The notes under the pieces are model-generated. The model was not told where the DNA came from. It saw nothing but the letters and a program-made list of their open reading frames with translations, and did not search any database. A program made the translations under genes and the position numbers. A DNA stretch of 55,621 nucleotides. Origin: JABFRJ01 sp964389095. GTDB lineage: Bacteria > Pseudomonadota > Alphaproteobacteria > Rhizobiales > Hyphomicrobiaceae. Position 1 is the first letter of the stretch. The number at the start of each line of letters is the position of its first letter. Below, piece after piece: positions 35,243 through 44,310 of the stretch. The DNA is taken from NCBI GenBank assembly GCA_964389095.1, contig CAYMEB010000006.1, forward strand, positions 1 through 55,621. Direction: 5' to 3'.

Positions 35243-36766
35243 ATGTCGCATACGGGCGTGGAAGACACACCGCTTCTCGCAATGACAGGATTGACCAAGG
35301 ACTTCCCCGGAGTCCGCGCGGTCGATCATGTCGGCTTTTCGATCAAGCCGGGCTCGCTGCACGCGCTGCTCGGGGAGAACGGCGCGGGCAAGTCGACGCT
35401 CGTCAAGATGATCTACGGCGTGCTCGCCCCCGACAGCGGCTCGATGCGCTTCCAAGGGGAGGCCTATGCGCCGCGCCGGCCGTCCGATGCGCGGGCTCGC
35501 GGGGTCGGCATGGTGTTCCAGCATTTCTCCCTGTTCGACGCCCTGACCGTGACGGAGAACGTTGCGCTGGGTCTCGATGGCGCGACGGCCGACGCCGCGC
35601 TGGCCGAACGGATCGCATCGGTCGCCCAGACCTACGGCCTGTCCGTTCATCCCGACCGGATCGTCGGGCTGCTCTCGGTGGGCGAGCGCCAGCGCGTCGA
35701 GATCGTGCGCTGCCTGCTGCAGAATCCGCGCCTGATCATCATGGACGAGCCTACTTCGGTGCTGACGCCGCAGGAGGCGACGTCGCTTTTTGCGACCCTG
35801 CGCCAACTCGCGTCGGAAGGCCGGTCGATCCTGTACATCTCGCACAAGCTCGAGGAGATCCGCGCGCTGTGCCATACCGCAACCGTCCTGCGCGGGGGAA
35901 AGCTGGTGGGTGAGTGCGATCCGGCGCGGGAAACGGCGCGCAGCCTCGCGGAGATGATGATCGGCAGCAGCCTGCCGACACCGGAGCGCCGCCGCGCCGA
36001 TGCGGGCGCGGTGAGACTGGATGTGCGCAACCTCGATCTCGCTTCCACGCACACGTTCGGCGTCGCGCTCCATGGTGTCTCGTTCCAGGTCCGGGCAGGG
36101 GAGATCCTGGGAATCGCCGGTGTCGCCGGAAACGGCCAGGACGAACTCATGGAGGCGCTGATCGGCGAGGCGCGCGCATCGTCGGGCGATGCGATCAGGC
36201 TCGACGGCGCCGGGGTCGGGCGGGAAGGGCCCAACGAACGGCGACGCCGCGGCATGGCCTTCGTGCCCGAGGAGCGGCTGGGCCACGGCGCGGTGCCGGC
36301 ATTGTCGCTGACCGAGAATGTCCTGCTGTCGGCGAACCCGCGCGGCATGATCGACTGGGCGAAGACGGCAGCCGAGGCTCGCGACATCGTCACTGCGTTC
36401 GGCGTGAGGGCAGCGGGTGTCCACAGCGCGGCGCGCAGCCTCTCGGGAGGAAACCTGCAGAAGTTCATCGTCGGTCGCGAGGTTTCGAAGCACCCGAACG
36501 TCCTGGTGGCGGCACAGCCGACCTGGGGCGTCGACGCGGGCGCGGCAGCATTGATCCACGAACGGCTCGTGGCGCTCGCCGCGGCCGGCGCAGCCGTGAT
36601 CGTGGTCAGCCAGGATCTCGACGAGCTGTTCGCCATTTGCCACAGGATCGCCGTCATCGCCGGAGGCCGGCTTTCGCCGGCGCGCGACGTCGGCGACTTG
36701 ACGGTCGAGCAGATCGGCCTGGAAATGGGCGCGGCGAGCGAGTCGCGAGAGGCTGCAAATGCTTAG
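35243..36766 (+). CDS. ABC importer ATPase, nucleoside/purine (BMP) type, duplicated
   Basis: The product has 507 residues with two ATPase halves, as in importers for simple sugars and nucleosides. The first half has LLGENGAGKSTLVKM (Walker A), SVGERQRVEIVRCL (signature) and IIMDEPTSVLTPQEA (Walker B). The second half is degenerate: GVAGNGQDELMEAL instead of a full Walker A, and SGGNLQKFIVGRE. That asymmetry is normal for the family. The ATG at 35243 is chosen; a GTG at 35198 and an ATG at 35282 are alternatives. Its stop overlaps the first permease by eight bases. It would energise uptake of a nucleoside or free purine, judged from the guanine deaminase downstream. Confidence 0.9.
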   Translation: MSHTGVEDTPLLAMTGLTKDFPGVRAVDHVGFSIKPGSLHALLGENGAGKSTLVKMIYGVLAPDSGSMRFQGEAYAPRRPSDARARGVGMVFQHFSLFDALTVTENVALGLDGATADAALAERIASVAQTYGLSVHPDRIVGLLSVGERQRVEIVRCLLQNPRLIIMDEPTSVLTPQEATSLFATLRQLASEGRSILYISHKLEEIRALCHTATVLRGGKLVGECDPARETARSLAEMMIGSSLPTPERRRADAGAVRLDVRNLDLASTHTFGVALHGVSFQVRAGEILGIAGVAGNGQDELMEALIGEARASSGDAIRLDGAGVGREGPNERRRRGMAFVPEERLGHGAVPALSLTENVLLSANPRGMIDWAKTAAEARDIVTAFGVRAAGVHSAARSLSGGNLQKFIVGREVSKHPNVLVAAQPTWGVDAGAAALIHERLVALAAAGAAVIVVSQDLDELFAICHRIAVIAGGRLSPARDVGDLTVEQIGLEMGAASESREAANA

Positions 36767-37823
36767 GCTCGTTCCACGTCGGGAGCCATCGCGCGCTCTG
36801 CTCTACGCAACCCCGGTCATCGCCGTCGTGCTGACGCTGGTGGCAGGCTTCATCCTGTTCGCGCTCCTGGGCAAGGACCCGATCCGGGCCCTCGGCCTCA
36901 TCTTCGTTTCGCCGCTGACCAACCTGCGCGGCTTGAGCGAACTCGCGGTTAAGGCGACACCGCTGATCCTGATCGCGATCGGCCTTTCCGTCGGCTTTCG
37001 CGCTGGCGTGTGGAACATCGGGGCGGAAGGGCAGTTCACGCTGGGCGCGATCTTCGGGGGCAGCGTCGCGCTGTGGGCCCATCCGGGCGGAGGACCGCTG
37101 CTGCTGCCATTGATGTGCATCGCCGGCATTGCCGGCGGCATGATCTGGGCCGCGATCCCGGCGCTGCTGCGCACACGTTACGAGACGAACGAAATCCTCG
37201 TCAGCCTCATGCTGGTCTATGTGGCGGTGCTGCTGCTCTCGGTGCTGGTGCATGGACCTCTCAAGGATCCGCAGGGCTTCAACTTTCCCGAAAGCCGGCT
37301 GTTCCAGGCGGACGCGCACGTGCCGACGTTGATCAGCGGCACGCGAGCGCACGCCGGCTTCATCGTGGCCCTCCTGGTGGCGGCGACCGCGGCGGTCCTG
37401 CTGACGCGGCACGTCGTCGGATTCCAGATCAGGGTGCTCGGCGAAGCGCCCGACGCGGCGCGGTTCGCCGGCATATCGCAGACGCGGCTGGTCTGGCTCA
37501 GCATGCTGCTCTCGGGCGGTCTGGCCGGCCTCGCCGGGCTGTTCGAGGCGGCAGGTCCGGTCGGCCAACTCGTGCCGGCGCTTCCGGCGGGCTACGGATT
37601 CACGGCGATCATCGTGGCGTTTCTCGGCCGCCTCGACCCGCTCGGCATCGTGCTCGCCGGCTTCCTGCTGGCGCTGACCTACATCGGAGGGGAGACCGCG
37701 CAGATCGCGATGAGCCTGCCTTCCGCTACCACCTCGGTGTTCCAGGGCATGCTGCTCTTCTTCCTGTTGGCGTGCGACGTCCTCGTCGGCTACCGCATCG
37801 TGCTGGGGAGGGCTGCGACATGA
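36759..37823 (+). CDS. ABC importer permease 1 (nucleoside/purine type)
   Basis: The product is a 354-residue membrane subunit with about ten hydrophobic segments. It is of the longer of the two permease types found in BMP-family transporters. Family phrases are GLSVGFRAGVWNIGAEGQFTLGAI, RYETNEILVSLMLVYVA and AAGPVGQLVPALPAGYGFTAI. It overlaps the ATPase gene upstream (8 bases) and the second permease downstream (ATGA), so the subunits are probably made in fixed ratio. Confidence 0.9.
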   Translation: MLRLVPRREPSRALLYATPVIAVVLTLVAGFILFALLGKDPIRALGLIFVSPLTNLRGLSELAVKATPLILIAIGLSVGFRAGVWNIGAEGQFTLGAIFGGSVALWAHPGGGPLLLPLMCIAGIAGGMIWAAIPALLRTRYETNEILVSLMLVYVAVLLLSVLVHGPLKDPQGFNFPESRLFQADAHVPTLISGTRAHAGFIVALLVAATAAVLLTRHVVGFQIRVLGEAPDAARFAGISQTRLVWLSMLLSGGLAGLAGLFEAAGPVGQLVPALPAGYGFTAIIVAFLGRLDPLGIVLAGFLLALTYIGGETAQIAMSLPSATTSVFQGMLLFFLLACDVLVGYRIVLGRAAT

Positions 37824-38707
37824 GCACGGATCTGCTGCTCGCGATCGTGACCGGCCTCATGATCGCTGCGACGCCGCTGGTCTTCGCGGCGCTGGGCGAA
37901 CTCGTGGTGGAGCGCGCAGGGGTGCTGAACCTGGGCGTGGAAGGCATGATGGTCATGGGCGCGGTGGCCGGCTTTGCCTTCAAGCTGCTGACGGGCAGCT
38001 ATGTCCTGGGCTTCGTCGGAGCGATGGCGGCGGGCGTGGTGCTCGCCCTGCTGTTCGGACTTCTCACGCAAGTCCTGCTGTCGAACCAGGTCGCGACGGG
38101 ATTGGCGCTCACGCTGTTCGGGCTCGGCTTGTCGGCCCTGATCGGCCAAGGCTTCTCGGGCAAGTCGGCAGGAACATTTCCCCGGCTGTGGAACGGCGGT
38201 CTCGACGTCTTGGCGTTGGCGGCCATCGTCCTCGTGTTCGCCGTCGCCTGGTTTCTGGACCGCACGCGCGCCGGCCTGATCGTGCGGGCTGTGGGTGAAA
38301 ATCACGATGCGGCCCATGCGCTGGGCTATTCCGTCGTTGGTGTGCGCATGCTCGCTCTCGCGTTCGGTGGCGCGATGGCCGGGATCGGCGGCGCTTATCT
38401 GTCGCTGGTGCAGACCCCGTTCTGGGTGGAGCGCATGACGGCCGGCCGCGGCTGGATCGCACTCGCGCTCGTCGTCTTTGCAGCCTGGAGGCCGGCCCGT
38501 CTTCTTCTCGGCGCTTATCTGTTCGGCGGGATCACCATCCTGCAACTGCACGGGCAGGGCCTCGGCCTCAAGATCGATGCACAGATTTTGAGCATGTTGC
38601 CGTACATCGCGACGATCATCGTGCTGGTCGTGATCTCGCGCAGGCAGTGGAGAACACGACTGGCTGCGCCTGCCTGCCTCGGAAAAGTGTTCTATGCTTC
38701 AACCTGA
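37820..38707 (+). CDS. ABC importer permease 2 (nucleoside/purine type)
   Basis: The product is a 295-residue membrane subunit. ELVVERAGVLNLGVEGMMVMGA, NQVATGLALTLFGLGLSALIG and GIGGAYLSLVQ are typical of the shorter BMP-transporter permease. The ATG at 37820 overlaps the first permease's stop; a long open frame reaching back to 37010 is a shadow. The C-terminal tail (TRLAAPACLGKVFYAST) extends past the last helix. The binding-protein gene follows 39 bases later. Confidence 0.9.
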   Translation: MSTDLLLAIVTGLMIAATPLVFAALGELVVERAGVLNLGVEGMMVMGAVAGFAFKLLTGSYVLGFVGAMAAGVVLALLFGLLTQVLLSNQVATGLALTLFGLGLSALIGQGFSGKSAGTFPRLWNGGLDVLALAAIVLVFAVAWFLDRTRAGLIVRAVGENHDAAHALGYSVVGVRMLALAFGGAMAGIGGAYLSLVQTPFWVERMTAGRGWIALALVVFAAWRPARLLLGAYLFGGITILQLHGQGLGLKIDAQILSMLPYIATIIVLVVISRRQWRTRLAAPACLGKVFYAST

Positions 38708-38746
38708 CGGCGGATGTCCGCCGCAAAGAACAGACGGAGGGTCGAA

Positions 38747-39826
38747 ATGACGTTGAAGAAAATCCTTGCCGCGGCGGTTGCCGCGTTCGGCATGGTGGCC
38801 GCGGCCGGCACGGCCATGGCACAAGGCAAGACCAAGGTCGGCTTCGTGTACGTCGGTCCGATCGGCGATCACGGCTGGAGCTATCAGCACCATCAGGGAC
38901 TGCTCGCGGTCAAGAAGGAGTTCGGCGACAAGGTCGAGACGACGCACGTCGAGAACGTGCCTGAAGGTCCCGACGCGGAACGCGTAATCGACCAGCTGGC
39001 CTCGCAGGGTCACAGCATCATCTTCACCACCTCGTTCGGGTTCATGAACCCGACGGCCAAGGTCGCGCAGCGTTATCCGAACGTCCGGTTCGAGCACATC
39101 TCGGGCTATACGCGTGCCAACAATCTCTCGACTGCCAACATCCGCTACTACGAGGGCCGCTATGTCGCCGGCGTCCTGGCCGGTAAGACGACCAAGACCA
39201 ATACGATCGGCTACATCGCCTCCTTCCCGATCCCTGAAGTGGTGATGGGCATCAACGCCGCCTACCTCGGCGCCAAGTCGGTCAATCCGAACGTGAAGTT
39301 CAAAATCATCTGGGTCTCGACCTGGTTCGATCCCGGCAAGGAAGCCGACGCCGCCAAGGCGCTCGCCGACCAGGGTGCGGACGTTCTGTTCCAGCACACC
39401 GACAGCCCCGCGGCTATGAAGTTCGCCGAGGAGCGCAAGATCTGGGCGATCGGCCAGGCCTCCGACATGAAGTCGTTCGGCCCCAACGCCGCGCTGACGT
39501 CACTGGTGAACAACTGGGCGCCCTATTACGTGCGCCGCGTGAAGGAGGCGATGGACGGGACCTGGAAGACGGGCGACGTTTGGGCCGGCCTCAGCACGGG
39601 CATGCTGACGATCGCTGCCTATGGTCCGGCAGTGACGGCCGACGCCAGGGCCGCCGCGGAAGCCGCCAGGGAGAAGATCGCCAAGGGCGAGCTGCATCCC
39701 TTCACCGGGCCGCTGAAGAAGCAGGGCGGCGCCGAGTTCCTCAAGGCCGGCGAGACGATCGCCGACAAGGATCTCGCCGGCATGAACTTCTACGTCGACG
39801 GCATCGACGGCAACCTGCCGAAGTGA
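38747..39826 (+). CDS. BMP-family periplasmic binding protein of the purine/nucleoside importer
   Basis: The product has 359 residues. A signal peptide (about residues 1-25, ending ...GTAMAQG) is followed by KTKVGFVYVGPIGDHGWSYQHHQGL, a hallmark of the BMP (PnrA-like) family, and by IFTTSFGFMNPTAKVAQ, YYEGRYVAGVLAG and FQHTDSPAAM. GGAGG lies 6 bases before the ATG at 38747. Characterised relatives bind nucleosides, autoinducer-like ligands or purines. The gene next door (guanine deaminase) favours a purine. A strong terminator follows. Confidence 0.9.
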   Translation: MTLKKILAAAVAAFGMVAAAGTAMAQGKTKVGFVYVGPIGDHGWSYQHHQGLLAVKKEFGDKVETTHVENVPEGPDAERVIDQLASQGHSIIFTTSFGFMNPTAKVAQRYPNVRFEHISGYTRANNLSTANIRYYEGRYVAGVLAGKTTKTNTIGYIASFPIPEVVMGINAAYLGAKSVNPNVKFKIIWVSTWFDPGKEADAAKALADQGADVLFQHTDSPAAMKFAEERKIWAIGQASDMKSFGPNAALTSLVNNWAPYYVRRVKEAMDGTWKTGDVWAGLSTGMLTIAAYGPAVTADARAAAEAAREKIAKGELHPFTGPLKKQGGAEFLKAGETIADKDLAGMNFYVDGIDGNLPK

Positions 39827-39866
39827 GGAGCCGAGCCGCCGTTTCGTGAGAAGCGGCGGCCGAGCG

Positions 39867-39892
39867 GGCCGGGCCTCGTGCCCGGCCTTTTT
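39867..39892 (+). terminator. Rho-independent terminator after the importer operon
   Basis: GGCCGGGC (39867-39874), loop CTCGT and GCCCGGCC (39880-39887) form a perfect 8-bp stem followed by TTTTT (39888-39892). It stands between the binding-protein gene and guanine deaminase, whose ATG is only 14 bases further on. Confidence 0.85.
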
Positions 39893-39906
39893 CGTGGGCG
39901 CATCGA

Positions 39907-41271
39907 ATGAACGGTTCCTCGAGCCGATTTGCCCTGCGAGGCGGGACGCTCGCCTTCAAGGCGGATCCGTTCGCGCTCGTCGCAGCGGGCGAAGATCCCT
40001 CGGACGCGCTGGCGTTCGAGAGCGATGGTGCCGTCGTGGTCGACGGCGGGCGCATTATCGCCGCCGGCGCGGCCGCTCAGGTGCTCGCGGGCCAGTCGGA
40101 CATGCCCGTGGTTCGCCATGGGCCCGATCGCCTCATCATGGCCGGCTTCGTCGACGCGCACGCACACTACCCCCAGACGCGCATCGTCGCGTCCTACGGT
40201 GCGCAGCTGATCGAATGGCTGAACACCTACACGTTCCCCGCCGAGCTCGCGTTCTGCGATGCGGCTCATGCGACCACATGCGCCGAACTCTATCTCGACG
40301 AATGCCTGCGCAACGGCATCACCACGGCCTCGGTCTACTGCACGGTTCACGAGACCTCTGCCGACGCCCTTTTCGCCGCCGCCGAGGCGCGGGGCATGTG
40401 CATGGCGGGCGGCAAGGTCCTGATGGACCGCAATGCTCCGACCGGACTGCGCGACACGGCCCGTTCGGGCGCCGAGGAGAGCCTGCGACTGATCCGCAAG
40501 TGGCACGGCAGGGGTCGCCTGAACTATGTAATCTCGCCGCGGTTCGCGCCGACGTCGAGCCCCGAGCAGCTCGAGGCCGCGGGCGCGCTGTGGAAGGCGC
40601 ATCCCGGGTGCGGACTGCAGACGCACATGAGCGAGAACCCATCGGAGATCGCCTGGGTGCGCGAACTGTTCCCAGATGCGCCGGATTATCTGGGGGTCTA
40701 CGAACGCTTCGGGCTGGTGGGACCGGGAAGCAATTTCGGCCACTGCATCCATCTGACCGAGCGCGAGCGGCACAGGCTCGCCGGCTCGGGTTCGGGCATC
40801 TCCCACTGTCCGACGTCGAACCTGTTCATCGGCTCGGGTCTCTTCGACATGAAGGGGCTGGCCGTCGAAGGGCAGCCGCGCATCACCGTGGGACTCGCGA
40901 CGGACGTCGGCGGGGGCTCGTCGTTCTCGATGTTCGCGACGATGCGCGCGGCCTACGAGATCGCGCAGCTGCGCGGCTTCAGTCTGCATCCTGCACTGGC
41001 CTATTACGCGGCGAGCGTAGGATCGGCGCGGGTCCTGCGCCTGGAACATTGGATCGGGAACCTCGCGCCCGGCAACGACGCGGACCTGATCGTCGTCGAT
41101 CTCGCATCGCGGCCACTGATCGCGGAGCGCGTGGCGCGCAGCACGGAAATCGTCGACGTATTGTTCGCGCAGATGATACTGGCGGACGACCGCGCCATTG
41201 AAGAAGTCTACGTGGCAGGCAAGAAGATCTACCGGCGGGCAGACGCCGGAAACACTCGGGGAAGCGCATGA
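39907..41271 (+). CDS. guaD: guanine deaminase
   Basis: The enzyme hydrolyses guanine to xanthine and ammonia. It is a 454-residue zinc amidohydrolase. Metal ligands are visible: HAH in FVDAHAHYPQTRI (about residue 82), the His of GLQTHMSENPSE, the His of NFGHCIHLTE and the Asp of GLATDVGGGSSFSM, together with the family phrase CPTSNLFIGSGLF. The ribosome-binding site is weak (GGGCG). Its stop overlaps the PuuD start (ATGA), so guanine deaminase and urate hydroxylase are made together. The intervening xanthine dehydrogenase is not in the window. Confidence 0.94.
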   Translation: MNGSSSRFALRGGTLAFKADPFALVAAGEDPSDALAFESDGAVVVDGGRIIAAGAAAQVLAGQSDMPVVRHGPDRLIMAGFVDAHAHYPQTRIVASYGAQLIEWLNTYTFPAELAFCDAAHATTCAELYLDECLRNGITTASVYCTVHETSADALFAAAEARGMCMAGGKVLMDRNAPTGLRDTARSGAEESLRLIRKWHGRGRLNYVISPRFAPTSSPEQLEAAGALWKAHPGCGLQTHMSENPSEIAWVRELFPDAPDYLGVYERFGLVGPGSNFGHCIHLTERERHRLAGSGSGISHCPTSNLFIGSGLFDMKGLAVEGQPRITVGLATDVGGGSSFSMFATMRAAYEIAQLRGFSLHPALAYYAASVGSARVLRLEHWIGNLAPGNDADLIVVDLASRPLIAERVARSTEIVDVLFAQMILADDRAIEEVYVAGKKIYRRADAGNTRGSA

Positions 41272-42473
41272 TCGACGTGCTCTGGAGCTGGATCGAAGCG
41301 TTCGTGCGCTGGCTTCACGTCATCGCCGGCATCGCCTGGATCGGCTCGTCGTTCTTCTTCATGCATCTCGACTACAGCCTGAAGAAGCGGGAAACGCTGC
41401 CCGATCGAGCCCACGGCGACGCGTGGCAGGTACATGGCGGCGGCTTCTACCACATGGTGAAGTTCCTCGTGGCGCCAGCCAAAATGCCGGACGAGCTGAC
41501 CTGGCACAAATGGGAAGCGTACACGACCTGGATGTCCGGGTTCGCGCTACTCGTGCTGGTCTACTACATGGGCGCCGACCTCTACATGATCGACCGGCGC
41601 ATTCTCGACATGCCGGTCTGGGTCGCCATCGCGACGAGCGTGGGCTCGATCTGCGCGGCGTGGATGGCCTACGATGTGGCCTGCAAGTCGCCGTTCGGTC
41701 GCAACGACACCGCGCTCGCGCTGGTGATGTTCGTCGTGCTGCTGGCACTGGCCTGGCTTGCCTCGCAGGTCTATTCGCCCCGCGGCGCCTTCATGCAGAT
41801 GGGCGCGATCATGGGGACCATCATGGCGGCGAACGTCGCGATGGTGATCATTCCCGGACAGCGCAAGGTCATCGCAGCGCTCGTCGCCGGCAAGGAGCCG
41901 GATCCCATCTACGGCCAGCGCGGCAAGCAGCGCTCGACCCACAACAACTACCTCACGCTGGCGACCGTCTTCGTGATGATCGCCGGCCACTATCCCCTGG
42001 CGTTCGGCACGCGGTTCAGCTGGGCGATCCTGGGCTGCCTGATCCTGATGGGCGTGTTCATTCGCCACTTCTACAACGAGCGCCACAAGGGCCATCCCGA
42101 TCCGTGGTGGGCGTGGGGCGTCGCGGTGGCGCTCGGCGTGGCGGTGGTGTGGCTGTCGACGTTCAAGCCGGTGGAGCCGGGCAAGCCGCGCCGTGCCGAG
42201 GCGGCGCCGGTCCAATCGGTCTCGTTCAAGCAGGTCGACGACGTGATCTCTTCGCGTTGTGCGATGTGCCACGCCAAAGAGCCGGTGTGGCTTGGGATCA
42301 GCCAGCCGCCGAAAGGGGTCGTGCTCGAAACCGCCGACCAGATCAGGGCGCACGCCCGGCACATCAATCTGCAGAGCGTGCTCACCCACGCCATGCCGCC
42401 CGGCAACGTCACCGACATGACGGGTGAGGAACGCGCAGTGCTGGCGGCGTGGATCGCAGGAAGAGTGCGATGA
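41268..42473 (+). CDS. puuD: PuuD-type membrane urate hydroxylase with cytochrome c domain
   Basis: PuuD oxidises urate to 5-hydroxyisourate in the membrane, passing electrons to a fused cytochrome c instead of oxygen. The 401 residues comprise an N-terminal domain of about eight helices (ALRWLHV-like start FVRWLHVIAGIAWIGSSFFF, then WHKWEAYTTWMSGFALL) and a C-terminal c-type heme domain. The heme site is CAMCH at residues 331-335, with a distal Met region HAMPPGNVTDMT. The start overlaps guaD by four bases, and its stop overlaps the following L,D-transpeptidase gene. Confidence 0.92.
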   Translation: MIDVLWSWIEAFVRWLHVIAGIAWIGSSFFFMHLDYSLKKRETLPDRAHGDAWQVHGGGFYHMVKFLVAPAKMPDELTWHKWEAYTTWMSGFALLVLVYYMGADLYMIDRRILDMPVWVAIATSVGSICAAWMAYDVACKSPFGRNDTALALVMFVVLLALAWLASQVYSPRGAFMQMGAIMGTIMAANVAMVIIPGQRKVIAALVAGKEPDPIYGQRGKQRSTHNNYLTLATVFVMIAGHYPLAFGTRFSWAILGCLILMGVFIRHFYNERHKGHPDPWWAWGVAVALGVAVVWLSTFKPVEPGKPRRAEAAPVQSVSFKQVDDVISSRCAMCHAKEPVWLGISQPPKGVVLETADQIRAHARHINLQSVLTHAMPPGNVTDMTGEERAVLAAWIAGRVR

Positions 42474-43039
42474 GGTCGGCGCGAAGGCCCGGAGCCCGGC
42501 GCGGGGGGGCAGTATCGACCGTGACCGTGCGCGCGCGATCCGCCCATGCCACGGTCGGGCGGGTTCACATCGGCGGGCGGTGGTGGCGGTGCGCGCTGGG
42601 GCGGGGCGGGTTCGGCGCCATGAAGAGGGAGGGCGACGGAACTACGCCGATCGGCGTATGGCCCCTGCGCAAGGTGTACTATCGCGCGGATCGAGTGCGG
42701 CGGCCTCGCACCTTCCTGCCGGTGCAGGCGCTGGCGCCGTGCGACGGCTGGTGCGACGCGCCGGACGATCGCAATTACAATCGCATCGTCAGTCATCCCT
42801 ATCCGGCGAGCGCGGAGCGGATGTGGCGTGCCGACGATCTCTACGACCTGGTGCTGGTGATCGGACACAACGACCGGCCGCGCCGGCGCGGCCGCGGCAG
42901 CGCGATCTTCCTTCACATCGCGCGCGAGACCTATTCGCCCACCGAGGGCTGCGTTGCGCTTGCTGCCGACGACGTGCGCGCGATCCTCGGTGTGTGTGGC
43001 AGGCGCACGCGCCTCAGAATCCAGGCGCCCGGCTGCTGA
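42470..43039 (+). CDS. L,D-transpeptidase (YkuD) family protein
   Basis: The product has 189 residues. The catalytic motif HIARETYSPTEGCVAL (His...Ser-x-Thr-x-Gly-Cys) is intact near residues 150-165, and MKREGDGTTPIGVWPL is the usual substrate-groove segment. Such enzymes form 3-3 cross-links in peptidoglycan. The N-terminus is very Arg-rich and shows no signal peptide or membrane anchor, which is usual for this short subgroup but leaves export unexplained. Its ATG overlaps the puuD stop (ATGA), though the functions are unrelated. Confidence 0.85.
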   Translation: MRSARRPGARRGGAVSTVTVRARSAHATVGRVHIGGRWWRCALGRGGFGAMKREGDGTTPIGVWPLRKVYYRADRVRRPRTFLPVQALAPCDGWCDAPDDRNYNRIVSHPYPASAERMWRADDLYDLVLVIGHNDRPRRRGRGSAIFLHIARETYSPTEGCVALAADDVRAILGVCGRRTRLRIQAPGC

Positions 43040-43064
43040 GCCGCCGCATCGATGGCGATCCGGC

Positions 43065-44276
43065 CTATCGGTCCTGTGGTTCGGGTGTCGTGCCCGTCGT
43101 GCTGCGCAGCATCGCGGTCTGCTGCTGGAGTTCGTCCACGCGGAAGATCAGGACGCTGGCCGGATCGATGGAGACTTTCACGTCCGCGCCGACGGCCGGC
43201 GCTTCGTGTTCGCGGGCGCGGGCGACCAACGGGCGCTCGAAGCCCTGCACGGCGATGGAGACGTGGGCGATGTCGCCCTGGAAGCGGACGGTGACGATAC
43301 GGCCGTCGAGCACCGGCATGAAATGCTCCAACCCAGGTCCGATGCCAGCGATCCTGAGCCCGGTGCGGCGGATGCAGAACGTCACCATGTCGCCGTCCTC
43401 GATGCCGGGAACCGCGAAACTGCCGATGGGCGTGCGGATGACGTTGCCTTCGACGCGCAGAGCAATCTCGTTGATTGCGGAAAACAGCCGCGCGACGAAG
43501 AGGTTGGCGGGGTCGTGATAGAGTTCCTTCGCCCGGCCGATCTGGAGCAGGCGTCCCGCCGCCATGACGGCGATGCGATCACCCAGGCGCATCGCCTCGT
43601 CGGGGCTGTGCGTGACCATCATGCAGGTGGCGCGTGTTTCGTGCAGCAGGCGCAGGGTTTCCTCCTGCATCGCTTCGCGCAATTGCACGTCGAGACCGGA
43701 GAACGGTTCGTCCATCAGCACGACGGAGGGGCGCGGCGCGATCGCGCGTGCCAGCGCGACGCGTTGCTGCTCGCCCCCTGAGAGCGTGCTCGGGTAGTTG
43801 TCGGCGTAGCGCTGCAGCCCGACGCGCGAGAGCACCGCGCGAGCCTCGCGGCGGGCCTCGTCCCGGGCGAGCCGCTTCAGACCGAACGCGACGTTGTCCA
43901 GGATCGTCAGGTGCGGGAACAGCGCGAAATCCTGGAACATCAGCCCGACGTTGCGCTTCTCCGGTGGCACGAAACGCTCGGGGCCGGCGACTTCCACATC
44001 GTCGATGAGGACCCGGCCGGCGCTGGGCCGCTCGATGCCCGAGGCAATCCGCAACAACGTCGTCTTGCCGCAGCCCGAAGGCCCCAGGAGGCAGAGGATT
44101 TCGCCGGGGTCGACGCTGAAACTCACGCCGCGCAGCGCGTCCGCCTGCTGAAAGCGGCGCTCGACGCGATCGAAGGTCAGCTTGGCGGAGAAAGCCGCTG
44201 CCGCGCGCCCCCGCTCGGGGATGCGCTCGGGCACGGGCTCGGCCGTAGTGGTCCGGAAGCGATCGAGCCAACGCAC
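43065..44276 (-). CDS. orphan ABC ATPase of the FbpC/PotA type
   Basis: The product has 403 residues. The ATPase domain shows LGPSGCGKTTLLRI (Walker A), STLSGGEQQRVALARA (signature), VVLMDEPFSGLD (Walker B) and MVTHSPDEAM (H loop). The C-terminal 130 residues form a TOBE-like domain (VEGNVIRTPIG, VRFQGDIAHVSI). The type serves importers for iron(III), polyamines or phosphonates. The GTG at 44276 is chosen because AAAGG lies upstream and this avoids overlap with scpB. No permease or binding-protein gene is in the window, so it is an orphan subunit. Confidence 0.85.
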   Translation of the reverse strand: MRWLDRFRTTTAEPVPERIPERGRAAAAFSAKLTFDRVERRFQQADALRGVSFSVDPGEILCLLGPSGCGKTTLLRIASGIERPSAGRVLIDDVEVAGPERFVPPEKRNVGLMFQDFALFPHLTILDNVAFGLKRLARDEARREARAVLSRVGLQRYADNYPSTLSGGEQQRVALARAIAPRPSVVLMDEPFSGLDVQLREAMQEETLRLLHETRATCMMVTHSPDEAMRLGDRIAVMAAGRLLQIGRAKELYHDPANLFVARLFSAINEIALRVEGNVIRTPIGSFAVPGIEDGDMVTFCIRRTGLRIAGIGPGLEHFMPVLDGRIVTVRFQGDIAHVSIAVQGFERPLVARAREHEAPAVGADVKVSIDPASVLIFRVDELQQQTAMLRSTTGTTPEPQDR

Positions 44277-44310
44277 GCCGATGATACCTTTCCTCGCGAG
44301 CAAGTCCGCT

